Below are positions 30,066 through 38,519 of a stretch of DNA of 53,224 nt, one piece after another. A program made the translations under genes and the position numbers. Position 1 is the stretch's first letter; the number at the start of each line of letters is the position of its first letter. The DNA is from a virus. The stretch is taken from IMG/VR virus record IMGVR_UViG_3300046516_000543, positions 1-53,224 of that record. One strand, written 5' to 3'. Below the pieces are notes generated by a model. That model had not been told where the DNA came from and searched no databases. It saw only the letters and a list, made by a program, of their open reading frames with translations.

Positions 30066-31175
30066 ATGCCGAATCCGGCAGAAGTCGCGCAACTTGCCGT
30101 CACTGGCATGGTCTTTGAGGACTGGGACACCGTCTGGGTCCAGAACCGATGGCAGGATGGCTGGCATCTGTTCCACTTCACTTGCGCCGAACGCGCACCA
30201 CTGTCGCTGGATTGGACGCTCTTGAAGTTCAGGCCCGGCCTGCAGTGCACCATCATCCTGGGTGGGCAACTGGCAATCACCGGGGTCATCACGAAGCGCG
30301 TCACAGGCTATGACGCCACCACCCACACCGTGATGCTGTCGGGTGTCAGTCTGACCTGGGGTGGCGCAACGTCGAGCGTCGACAGCACGAACGGCAGTTT
30401 CGACAAGATGGGATTCACCCAGATCGCCATGAAGGTGATGCAGCCGTTTTGTCCGGTGAAGGTTATCGGCGCGGTCGATAACACGCCGTTCGACCGCCTG
30501 CAGTGCCAACCCGGCGAACTGAACTTCGATTTTCTGGACCGGATCGCGCGGATGCGCGGCGTCACGCTCGGCACCGACACGTTCGGCAATTTTCTACTGA
30601 TCGGACAGCACAGCTATCCGCCGGTCGAGCAGCAACTGATCGAGGGCGTCAACATCCTGAAGATGCAATGCACCTTCAGCAACGAGCTTGTGGCCGACTT
30701 TTACGCGGCGCGCGGACAGAAGGCCGTTGAAGACGGCACGGGGATGCGCGAAGCAGCCGAGATGGTTGCCAGGGCCGGTGGCACGAGGCCCGGCGTCTTC
30801 AAGTGGCTGGACACGGTTCTCGAAACTCCGGTCAAGGAAGCGATTGAGGTCATCAAGCGGGTCAACTACGAGGCGATCCAGCGCGAGGCCACCAAGATCA
30901 CCGCCGTGGTCACCGTGCAGGGCTGGCTGCGCGCTCCAGGGCATCTCTGGACGCCCGGCGAAAATGTCCTGATCTACTCGCCGATGGCGATGCTCGCCAT
31001 GGCGATGAAGATTCGAACGGCGACGTTCACGCAGGACGACTCGACAGGCACTACGACGACGCTTGAATGCGTGCTGCCGTGGATGCTCGGCGATACATAC
31101 GCAGCGAAGGGGCAAGTGCCGCCGCCGCTTCCTGCCGAACCGCAATTCTCTCCCAGCGATACCGCAGACACCTAA
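30066..31175 (+). CDS. Baseplate hub protein (Mu gpP-like)
   Basis: A 369-residue protein with the G-F-T-P-like hub pattern: W-D-T-V-W-V-Q-N-R-W-Q-D near the start, then K-V-I-G-A-V-D-N-T-P-F-D-R-L-Q, Q-P-G-E-L-N-F-D-F-L-D-R-I-A-R, and H-L-W-T-P-G-E-N-V-L-I-Y-S-P near the end. It forms the central hub of the baseplate around the tail tube. The spike gene starts 16 bases later. Confidence 0.88.
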   Translation: MPNPAEVAQLAVTGMVFEDWDTVWVQNRWQDGWHLFHFTCAERAPLSLDWTLLKFRPGLQCTIILGGQLAITGVITKRVTGYDATTHTVMLSGVSLTWGGATSSVDSTNGSFDKMGFTQIAMKVMQPFCPVKVIGAVDNTPFDRLQCQPGELNFDFLDRIARMRGVTLGTDTFGNFLLIGQHSYPPVEQQLIEGVNILKMQCTFSNELVADFYAARGQKAVEDGTGMREAAEMVARAGGTRPGVFKWLDTVLETPVKEAIEVIKRVNYEAIQREATKITAVVTVQGWLRAPGHLWTPGENVLIYSPMAMLAMAMKIRTATFTQDDSTGTTTTLECVLPWMLGDTYAAKGQVPPPLPAEPQFSPSDTADT

Positions 31176-31191
31176 CGCTCTGGAGCAATCC

Positions 31192-32166
31192 ATGCACCGC
31201 ACCACACCGCTGGCCAGCGCGTTCGTCGCCTATTCAGGCGGCGGCGCTCGCGCGTTGGTCGACACCATCAACGACGAAACCGGAATGCAGGAGATGAAGG
31301 GCTCGTTCATGAAGAGCGAGGCTCGCGACAAGATCGAGTCGCCGCAAAACTATGGCTTCACCAGCGTGGTGCGACCGGCGACGAAGGGCAAGGACGGCAA
31401 AATCGAGCAATGTGCCGAGGCCTACATCAATTTCATGGGCGGCAACCGCAGCTTCCCGGTCGCCGGGGTGATGGATGACCGGCGCTACCGGCCGTGGGGA
31501 CTGAAGCCCGGCGAGAATTCACAGTACGACGACATCGGCCAGATGACGCTGATGCGGCGCAACGGCTTGTTTCTGCTGTCGCTCGACAGCGAGGACGACA
31601 GCCAGCAACAGCAGGGCCAGAGCGGCGGTAGCGGTGGCGCGACGCCTGCAGCGTTGGCCGACACCGGCAGCAGCGGCAGCGGCAGTCAGAGCAAGGTCGT
31701 CGAGCGCATGGTGTCGCTGCGCCACGTCGAGAAGCAGAAGCAGCCGCGTCCGAAGGGCCAGCAGAGCAGCCCCGCCAGCGGCAGCACTGGCGGCAGCACC
31801 GGCACTGGCGGCGCTACACCGACCGCGCAGGCCGACACCGGCAGCGGAAGCCCAAGCAGCAGTGGCCAGCAGAGCGGCAAGGACTTCAAGCACGAGGGCG
31901 AGACGGTCAACACCGAGGTTCGATGCAAGAAGAACAAGATCGAAATCCTCGACGGCACAACCGTGGTGGCGACCTACGACAAGCAGGCCAAGTCGTGGAC
32001 GTTTTCGAATTTCAAGAAGCTCACCCTGAAGGCCGACGACGAAATGAATTTCACCTCCAAGAAGGTCACGATAGAGGCTACCGGCGACGTGCTCGATCTC
32101 AAGGGCAAGCCGATCAAGTTCAATGGTGGCGGGCCTGAAAGTCCGCCGTTCCAGGTACCGGGCTGA
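31192..32166 (+). CDS. Baseplate spike/assembly protein V (Mu gp45-like)
   Basis: A 324-residue protein with GGAG upstream. Residues 1-125 form the OB-fold/gpV-like part (V-D-T-I-N-D-E-T-G-M-Q-E, N-R-S-F-P-V-A-G-V-M-D-D-R-R-Y). Two Ser/Gly/Gln linkers follow (about 135-165 and 190-230). The C-terminal part has spike-like beta-helix strands (K-K-N-K-I-E-I-L-D-G-T, F-K-K-L-T-L-K-A-D-D-E-M). It should form the cell-piercing tip. Confidence 0.86.
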   Translation: MHRTTPLASAFVAYSGGGARALVDTINDETGMQEMKGSFMKSEARDKIESPQNYGFTSVVRPATKGKDGKIEQCAEAYINFMGGNRSFPVAGVMDDRRYRPWGLKPGENSQYDDIGQMTLMRRNGLFLLSLDSEDDSQQQQGQSGGSGGATPAALADTGSSGSGSQSKVVERMVSLRHVEKQKQPRPKGQQSSPASGSTGGSTGTGGATPTAQADTGSGSPSSSGQQSGKDFKHEGETVNTEVRCKKNKIEILDGTTVVATYDKQAKSWTFSNFKKLTLKADDEMNFTSKKVTIEATGDVLDLKGKPIKFNGGGPESPPFQVPG

Positions 32167-32169
32167 TCG

Positions 32170-32673
32170 ATGCCTGACATCCGGCTCGTCCAGGACACCA
32201 CATGGCCGCGCTACTCGATCAGCGTCGACTGGTCGTTGCTCGGCGATGGCACGCTCGACGACGATCAGGCACTGGCGACAGCGGTGGTTGTCGCACTCGG
32301 CACCAATCGGTTGGCCAGTCCAGGCGACATTCTGCCGGACCCTGACAGCACGGATCGCTGCGGCTGGTGGGGTGATCTCGACGCCCAGGAATTATTCGAC
32401 GGCTGGCCAATAGGTTCGCGGCTCTGGCTGCTTCGCCGCGCCAAGATCGTCGGGGCGGAAGACCCGGAAGGCGCGACCGTCAGTCGTGTTGAGCAGTACA
32501 TCCGCGAAGCGATCCAGCCGTTCATCGATCTCAGAATCGCGACGAGCTTCAACGTGCAAGTGGCGCGCGTCGGCGTCGAGCGCATCGACGCCCACGTCAC
32601 GATCTATCGCGGGCCAAGTCGCCCTATCGAATTGAGTTTCCAAATCCTCTGGGACGACATCGAGAGAGCATAA
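32170..32673 (+). CDS. Baseplate wedge protein (Mu gp46/gpW-like)
   Basis: A 167-residue protein with I-S-V-D-W-S-L-L-G-D-G-T-L-D-D-D-Q-A-L-A-T-A-V-V and G-W-W-G-D-L, then G-S-R-L-W-L-L-R-R-A-K, matching Mu gp46. It is a wedge component of the baseplate. Directly followed by the gp47 homologue. Confidence 0.9.
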   Translation: MPDIRLVQDTTWPRYSISVDWSLLGDGTLDDDQALATAVVVALGTNRLASPGDILPDPDSTDRCGWWGDLDAQELFDGWPIGSRLWLLRRAKIVGAEDPEGATVSRVEQYIREAIQPFIDLRIATSFNVQVARVGVERIDAHVTIYRGPSRPIELSFQILWDDIERA

Positions 32674-33789
32674 ATGCCCTGGTCAACCCCGACCCTCAAA
32701 GAAGTGCGCAGCCTCGTCCGCGATAATATACGCGGCTCGTTGCCGGGCGCTGACGCCAGCGTGCCGAATTCGGTTTTGCGTGTGCTGTCGGATGCGCAGG
32801 GCGGTCTTTGTCATCTGACGCTGCAGTACATCGATTGGCTGTCGCTGCAGCTTCTCCCGGATACAGCAGAACATGAATGGCTCGACCGGCACGCCGACAT
32901 CTGGCTGGTCAACGCTGATGGCACGCACGGTCGTAAGCAGGCGACGTTTGCGCACGGCACCGTCGAGTTCATCGGCACGGTTGGCTCTATCGTTCCGCAG
33001 GGCACCATACTTGAAGGCACATCGACCATCGCGCCAAGCGCGATCCAGTATCAGACCACCGCAGATGTCATCCTTAATGTCGACCCCACGTCAGGGCCGG
33101 TGATTGCGCTTGATCCTGGGATCATCGGCAATCTGGAAGCCGGTGCGACGCTGTCGGTGCTCAGTGGTCTTGCCACCGTCAGTCTGGTGACTGTGGTCAG
33201 CCTGACCGGCGGCACCGACACCGAGAACGACGACGATCTGCGCGCCCGCGTGTTGCGCCGCATCCGAATGCCGCCGATGGGCGGCGCTGCACACGATTAC
33301 GAGGCCTGGGCGCTGGCCTGTCCAGGCGTCACCCGCGCGTGGTGCTCGCCGCTGGAGATGGGAATCGGCACCGTCACCGTGCGCTTCATGATGGACGATC
33401 TGCGCGCCGACAACGGCGGCTTCCCGCTGCAGGAAGACATCGAGGTGGTCAGCGCCTACATGAACCTCGTCCGTCCGGTTGCCGTGAAGGACATCTTTGT
33501 CGTCGCTCCGATTCCGTATCCGGTCGACGTGGTGCTGGAGCGGCTGGTGCCTGACACCGAGTCGGTCCGCGCTGGCATCGAGCAGTCCGTCGAAGCCATG
33601 CTGATGGCGTTGGCTGTACCCGGCCAGCCGATTTATGCGGCATGGAAATCGGCCGCCATCATGGAAAGCCCCGGTGTTGAGTCGTTTCATCTGATCAACA
33701 CCGAAGACGACATCATGCCGTCGACCGGGCACATGGCTGTGCTGGGCGACATCGTGTACGCCCCGCCGAAGGCGCTTGCGGCCCCATGA
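32674..33789 (+). CDS. Baseplate J-like protein (Mu gp47-like)
   Basis: A 371-residue protein of normal length for this family. Motifs: L-D-R-H-A-D-I-W, G-T-V-E-F-I-G-T-V-G-S-I-V-P-Q-G-T, and G-G-T-D-T-E-N-D-D-D-L-R-A-R-V-L-R-R-I-R. It builds the outer wedge connecting baseplate to tail fibres. It ends in an ATGA overlap with the next gene. Confidence 0.93.
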   Translation: MPWSTPTLKEVRSLVRDNIRGSLPGADASVPNSVLRVLSDAQGGLCHLTLQYIDWLSLQLLPDTAEHEWLDRHADIWLVNADGTHGRKQATFAHGTVEFIGTVGSIVPQGTILEGTSTIAPSAIQYQTTADVILNVDPTSGPVIALDPGIIGNLEAGATLSVLSGLATVSLVTVVSLTGGTDTENDDDLRARVLRRIRMPPMGGAAHDYEAWALACPGVTRAWCSPLEMGIGTVTVRFMMDDLRADNGGFPLQEDIEVVSAYMNLVRPVAVKDIFVVAPIPYPVDVVLERLVPDTESVRAGIEQSVEAMLMALAVPGQPIYAAWKSAAIMESPGVESFHLINTEDDIMPSTGHMAVLGDIVYAPPKALAAP

Positions 33790-34487
33790 GCGACAAGCAC
33801 GTTCGTCGCAGCGGCGACGACTACGCGCAAGCGATGCTATCGCTGCTGCCGCAAGGTCAGGCGTGGCCCAAAAACCCTGGCACCACACTGCAGCGTGCGA
33901 TCACCGGGCTCGCGCTGTACTGGGGCTTCGTCGACGCCCGCGCCGCCGATCTGCTGGAAACTGAAAGCGATCCGCGCCTCGCGGTTGAACTGTTTCCTGA
34001 CTGGGAGCGCAACTGGGGTCTGCCTGACCCGTGCTTCTTCCACGACAATGGCGACCTCGAAAGCCGACGCGCCATCTTGATGTTGAAGATGACGCTGATC
34101 GGCGGCCAGTCGCGCGAATTCTTCATGTGGGTCGCGGAGCGACTTGGTTACACCATCCACATCACCGAGTACGCGCCGTTCATGGCGGGCATCTCCCAGG
34201 TCGGAGACACCCGCACACCACCGCTCGATCCCAGTCCGCTGGTCGGCGAATTCCGCTGGTACATCGGCCCGCCAGAGATGCGCTTCTACTGGACCGTGTC
34301 GGTGTCTGGTGTGTCGCTGATCTGGTTTCGCGCAACTGCTGGTCAAGCTGGCGTCGACCCGCATCTGCGCATCGGCATCCCCGAAGACCTCGAATGTTTG
34401 TTCAACAAGTGGAAACCGGCTCACACGCAGATCGTCTTTGATTTCTCAAACATGAGCGATCTCGGCCCGATGGAAGGAACGCCATGA
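33786..34487 (+). CDS. Baseplate protein (Mu gp48-like, DUF2313)
   Basis: A 233-residue protein with Y-A-Q-A-M-L-S-L-L-P-Q-G-Q-A-W-P and F-P-D-W-E-R-N-W-G-L-P-D-P-C, the hallmark of YmfQ/DUF2313 tail proteins. It joins the baseplate wedge to the fibres. Coupled at both ends by ATGA overlaps. Confidence 0.9.
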   Translation: MSDKHVRRSGDDYAQAMLSLLPQGQAWPKNPGTTLQRAITGLALYWGFVDARAADLLETESDPRLAVELFPDWERNWGLPDPCFFHDNGDLESRRAILMLKMTLIGGQSREFFMWVAERLGYTIHITEYAPFMAGISQVGDTRTPPLDPSPLVGEFRWYIGPPEMRFYWTVSVSGVSLIWFRATAGQAGVDPHLRIGIPEDLECLFNKWKPAHTQIVFDFSNMSDLGPMEGTP

Positions 34488-35917
34488 AATACTCAGCGCC
34501 ATACGGCGTCAGCGATCCAGATGCCCACTACATCAACGGCAATCCGCAAACCGGAGTGCAGGGATCGATTCCGCCTGCGTCGGCGTTCGAAGAGCCGCAG
34601 CGAGAGTTGGTCAACTTCATCGTTCAATCCAACCTCAACCCGGACGATGGCGACCTCTATCAACTGACGAAGGCAATCCGTTCGCAATACGTCAACGTGA
34701 CGCGCGACATCGGCACGGTGGCCAACGCGATTGTTTGTATGCTGTCGCCGCCGTTGCAATCGTACACGCTCGGATTGCCGCTTCAGGTCATCGTCGCGCG
34801 TACCAACACCGGCAACGCCACAATCGATGCCGGTCCAGGCATTGCGCAGATCGTGCGGCCGGATGGTTCGGTCCTGCAGGCTGGTGACTTGTCGGCTGGC
34901 GGCATTGCCACGCTGGTGTTCGACGGCACACGCTTCCAGATGCTCAACTTTCTCGGCGCAACATCAGGCGGCAGCAACACCTATTTCGTCAAAATCCCAT
35001 ATGTCGCCGACACCAGTTCGGTCAGCAACGCCATCACTGCAGTCTTCACCCCAGCGATCACAACCGTAGCGCCCGGCGATGCCGTTCTGGTGAAGCTCGC
35101 CAACCCAATAACCGGCGCGACGACGATCAAGGTCAACGGGCTGGCTGCGGCCCCAGTCACCAAGCCCGACCAAAGCCCGCTAACGTCCGGTGATGGTGCA
35201 GTCGGTCAGATCATGTTGCTGATCTGGGACGGCCTGCGCTGGCAGTTCAGCAATTTGAAATATGCAACGCTGAAGACCGGCTTCCAACTCTATGCCGCGC
35301 GCGGCACCTATTCATTCGTCGTCCCGCCAAACGTCTTTCGCCTGACCAGCGTGCGGATATGGGGCAGCGGCGGTGGTGGTGGCTCCGGTTATCCTTACGG
35401 CACGACCGGGCCAACCGGCGGCGGTGGTGGCGGCGCTGGCGGCTATTCGGAAATAAAGGGGCTTGACGTTGTGCCGGGACAGACGATCCCCATCATCATC
35501 GGCGCGGGTGGTGCTGGCACTCCCGCCTACAATTGGTCGACCGGCGGTTCGGGCGGGGCGAGTAGCTTTGGCTCTTTCTGTTCTGCGACCGGCGGCACCG
35601 GCGGCACGAATGGATACCCAAGCACGCTTGGCAACGGCGGCAGCCCCGGCGTCGGCAGTGGCGGGAATATCAACTATCAAGGCGCATTTGGTTCACCCGG
35701 TTTGCCGTGTACGCCGATGATTGTTTATTCCGGCGGTGGCAGCGGCGGCTCTGCGCCGATGATCGGCGTCGAATCGGTGGGTGGCTATTCCCTTTACGAC
35801 ACGGGTGGCAACGGCGCTGGCGGCGCGGGCGGCGAGGCGTTTGTCAGTGGCTATTACTCAAGCACCCGAGGGGCCGATGGTGGCGATGGTCGCTGCGAAA
35901 TCGATTGGAGGTTGTGA
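34484..35917 (+). CDS. Tail fibre protein with glycine-rich tip
   Basis: A 477-residue protein. The N-terminal 70 residues attach to the baseplate (inferred, V-S-D-P-D-A-H-Y-I-N-G-N-P-Q-T-G). Residues 80-270 are beta-rich repeats (N-A-I-T-A-V-F-T-P-A). The C-terminal 185 residues are a glycine-rich domain (I-W-G-S-G-G-G-G-G-S-G) like polyglycine-II adhesin tips of phage receptor-binding proteins. The stop overlaps the next start as TGATG. Confidence 0.8.
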   Translation: MKYSAPYGVSDPDAHYINGNPQTGVQGSIPPASAFEEPQRELVNFIVQSNLNPDDGDLYQLTKAIRSQYVNVTRDIGTVANAIVCMLSPPLQSYTLGLPLQVIVARTNTGNATIDAGPGIAQIVRPDGSVLQAGDLSAGGIATLVFDGTRFQMLNFLGATSGGSNTYFVKIPYVADTSSVSNAITAVFTPAITTVAPGDAVLVKLANPITGATTIKVNGLAAAPVTKPDQSPLTSGDGAVGQIMLLIWDGLRWQFSNLKYATLKTGFQLYAARGTYSFVVPPNVFRLTSVRIWGSGGGGGSGYPYGTTGPTGGGGGGAGGYSEIKGLDVVPGQTIPIIIGAGGAGTPAYNWSTGGSGGASSFGSFCSATGGTGGTNGYPSTLGNGGSPGVGSGGNINYQGAFGSPGLPCTPMIVYSGGGSGGSAPMIGVESVGGYSLYDTGGNGAGGAGGEAFVSGYYSSTRGADGGDGRCEIDWRL

Positions 35918-36480
35918 TGAAGTTGGCTCGCATCGAACGCGACACGGTTGTCGAGATCGTGGATTTGCCAGACGACATCGATCCGGCGTCTGCGTTTCAT
36001 CCCAGCTTGAGGTTTGTGAAAGCAGCCGCTGGCGTCAAGCCCGGCGCAAAATGGGACGGCAAGGAATTTGTTAATCCGGTCGAGGTCAGCGAAGACCACT
36101 TGCCGAAAGAGGTTTTGAAAGATCGGGCGCTTGGGCATCGTCGGTTCTTGATCGAGACAGCAAGGATCAAGGTCGGCGAGTGGCAAATCGGCATCGATCT
36201 CGGCATCCTTGCCACCATCACGATCAAGATTTTGCTGATCGACCGTGGTGTCATCAAGCAGCCGGTTAAGTTCAGGTTGTCTGGCGGTTACGCCACGCTG
36301 AACCGTGGCGATCTTGCCGACCTGGAGCGCGCCATCGCCGTGCAAGTCGAAGAATTGTTTTCCACCGAAGCCGCCGTCATAGAGGCTATCGACAAAGGCC
36401 AGATCAGCACCGAAGAGCAGATCGAGGCAGCATTCCCGTTGCGGATTGGCAAGGTGCCGCTGCCGGGTGGTATCGGATGA
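35917..36480 (+). CDS. Putative tail fibre-associated or assembly protein
   Basis: A 187-residue protein starting M-K-L-A-R-I-E-R-D-T-V-V-E-I-V, with F-H-P-S-L-R-F-V and the W-D-G-K-E-F segment common in tail fibre chaperone-like proteins next to fibre genes. The C-terminus is basic-helical. Assignment depends on these short motifs and context. Confidence 0.6.
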   Translation: MKLARIERDTVVEIVDLPDDIDPASAFHPSLRFVKAAAGVKPGAKWDGKEFVNPVEVSEDHLPKEVLKDRALGHRRFLIETARIKVGEWQIGIDLGILATITIKILLIDRGVIKQPVKFRLSGGYATLNRGDLADLERAIAVQVEELFSTEAAVIEAIDKGQISTEEQIEAAFPLRIGKVPLPGGIG

Positions 36481-36845
36481 CGACGAACATTCTGTTGCTG
36501 CCGCGCGTCGAGTTGGCCGCAATCACCGGCACCAACGAGGATTGGCTCGACGGCTTCGCATTTTTCGAAGACGAGGCCGCCACCTTGCCAATCGATCTCG
36601 GCGGCATCGACTTCCAGATGGAGGTGCGTCATCTGCCGCCTGACCACACTGTGGTGCTGCAAGGCAAACTTGCTGACGGCACGCTGCTCGCCGTCGAGAA
36701 CACCCTGATGATGAATTATCCGATGATCAGCATGAGTTTCCTGCAGCCGCTCGACTACGTGTTCGACATCGTGATGGTGGCCGACTGGCACCAGCGCGTG
36801 CTGGCCAGCGGATTGGTGACCGTAACGCTGGGGGTCACGCGATGA
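36477..36845 (+). CDS. Hypothetical tail-module protein
   Basis: A 122-residue beta-rich protein (P-I-D-L-G-G-I-D-F-Q-M-E-V-R, T-V-V-L-Q-G-K-L). Both ends overlap neighbours as ATGA, so it is part of the fibre operon. It may be a small beta-sandwich clip; no family recognised. Confidence 0.65.
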   Translation: MTTNILLLPRVELAAITGTNEDWLDGFAFFEDEAATLPIDLGGIDFQMEVRHLPPDHTVVLQGKLADGTLLAVENTLMMNYPMISMSFLQPLDYVFDIVMVADWHQRVLASGLVTVTLGVTR

Positions 36846-38512
36846 TCACATCAATTGCCGTTGTCACCGGCTCAGCATCGGTCGCTGGCGTTCGTGGTCC
36901 ACCCGGTCCCGGCTATGCCGCGACCAGCACCACGTCATTAAACATCAGCACGCTGTCGAAGGCATTCGAGACGCAGGCAGATTTGGCCTATCAGGCTGGA
37001 ACACGACTGCGTGCAACGTCTGCTGCCGCCCCCACAAGTTGGATGGAAGGCATCGTCACCGCTTACAGCGACACTACACTGACGATCTACGTCGACCTGA
37101 CCAGCGGCTCTGGCACGCGCGCCGATTGGAACATCGGCTTGGCAGGACAACCGGGGCCGCAAGGCGCGACAGGTTTCGGCACGTCCGGCCCACCGGGGCG
37201 CTCGCTGTGGGCGCACGCGGGTGCACCCGCGACACCGGGCGCTACGGCACCGGATGCGCTGCCGGGCGACACCTACGTCGACACCACCACGTTCAACTGG
37301 TATGGCCCGGCCGTCAACGCTGGCGACCATCTCGATTGGGGTTTGACTCTTGGCGTTCCTGTTGGTGCGCCGGGTGCGGGCTATAAGGCAACGTCAAGCT
37401 CATCGCTGGCAGTCGCGATTGGCTCGAAGAATTTCACGACGCAGGCCGGTCTTGCCTACACCGCAGGATCGCGGGCGCGAGCGACATCGGCAGGCACACC
37501 CGCGAGTTGGATGGAAGGCGCTGTCGCCAGCTACACCGGCACCAGCCTGATCGTCACCGTTGACCTGATCGGCACCGCTGGCACCCACGCCGATTGGAAC
37601 ATCAGCCTCACCGGCCAAGTCGGTGCGCAGGGACCGGCTGGCACCAATGGTGCAGTCGGTGCGCAGGGGCCACCCGGCCCGACAGGTGCCGCTGGCCCTG
37701 CAGGCCCGACAGGCCCGGCTGGTGGCGTTCCAGAAGCGCCAAACGATGGCGCGTTTTATTCCAGGCACAATTTGGGATGGGCGGCGTTCATTCCGACTGG
37801 CGCACCGCTCGACTCGCCAGCGTTCACTGGCGTGCCGACCGCGCCGACTGCAGCCAATGGCACCAACACCTCGCAACTTGCCACCACCGCGTTCGTTCTT
37901 GCGAACGCAGGCCCTGCAGGCGGATCGCCGGGACAGGTGCAATTCAACAACGCTGGCGCATTCACCGGCTCCGCTGGGTTCACTTGGGATGACACTCTGA
38001 AGGCGCTGGGTATTGGTGCTGGCGCTGGCTACTACAATTTCAACGTGACCAAGGGGCCGACCGGCTACGGCCTTCGCGACAATTCCGGCGTTGTTGAAGC
38101 AAAGAACAGTGCTGGCGCATGGTCGGCAGTGGTCGCGCTCAATACGCCAAGCCTGTTCACCGCACAGCAGTCGTTTGCCATTGCGACGCTGACAGACGCG
38201 GCCAACATCGATTGGGCCGTAGCCACCAAGCAGAAGGCCAAGGTGACGCTCGCAGGCAACCGCGTCGTCAACGCAGCGACCGGCCTCGTTGAAGGCACAA
38301 CTTATTTCCTGTGGGTGATCCAAGACGCGACCGGCTCGCGCACGCTGAGCTTCACGAGCGGCGGCACCAACGGCTGCTTTGATTTCGGCACGGCGGGTGC
38401 GCCGGTTCTGACGACAACGCCAAGCCGCGCCGATCTGCTGACGTTCGAAGCTCTGACCATCGCGGGCGTGCTGAAAATGCGCTTCACCGGGATCGTCAAG
38501 GGATACGCTTAA
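36842..38512 (+). CDS. Tail fibre protein with tandem beta domains and collagen-like stretches
   Basis: A 556-residue protein. Two related domains at about 20-100 and 180-260 share A-T-S-x-x-S-L, S-W-M-E-G and a D-W-N-I end. Collagen-like Gly-X-Y runs follow each (G-Q-P-G-P-Q-G-A-T-G; G-P-T-G-A-A-G-P-A-G-P-T-G-P-A-G-G). The central region has T-G-V-P-T-A-P-T-A-A-N-G-T-N-T-S-Q-L-A-T, a stalk signature of phage fibres, and a beta-rich C-terminus. Confidence 0.8.
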   Translation: MITSIAVVTGSASVAGVRGPPGPGYAATSTTSLNISTLSKAFETQADLAYQAGTRLRATSAAAPTSWMEGIVTAYSDTTLTIYVDLTSGSGTRADWNIGLAGQPGPQGATGFGTSGPPGRSLWAHAGAPATPGATAPDALPGDTYVDTTTFNWYGPAVNAGDHLDWGLTLGVPVGAPGAGYKATSSSSLAVAIGSKNFTTQAGLAYTAGSRARATSAGTPASWMEGAVASYTGTSLIVTVDLIGTAGTHADWNISLTGQVGAQGPAGTNGAVGAQGPPGPTGAAGPAGPTGPAGGVPEAPNDGAFYSRHNLGWAAFIPTGAPLDSPAFTGVPTAPTAANGTNTSQLATTAFVLANAGPAGGSPGQVQFNNAGAFTGSAGFTWDDTLKALGIGAGAGYYNFNVTKGPTGYGLRDNSGVVEAKNSAGAWSAVVALNTPSLFTAQQSFAIATLTDAANIDWAVATKQKAKVTLAGNRVVNAATGLVEGTTYFLWVIQDATGSRTLSFTSGGTNGCFDFGTAGAPVLTTTPSRADLLTFEALTIAGVLKMRFTGIVKGYA

Positions 38513-38519
38513 AAAGCAA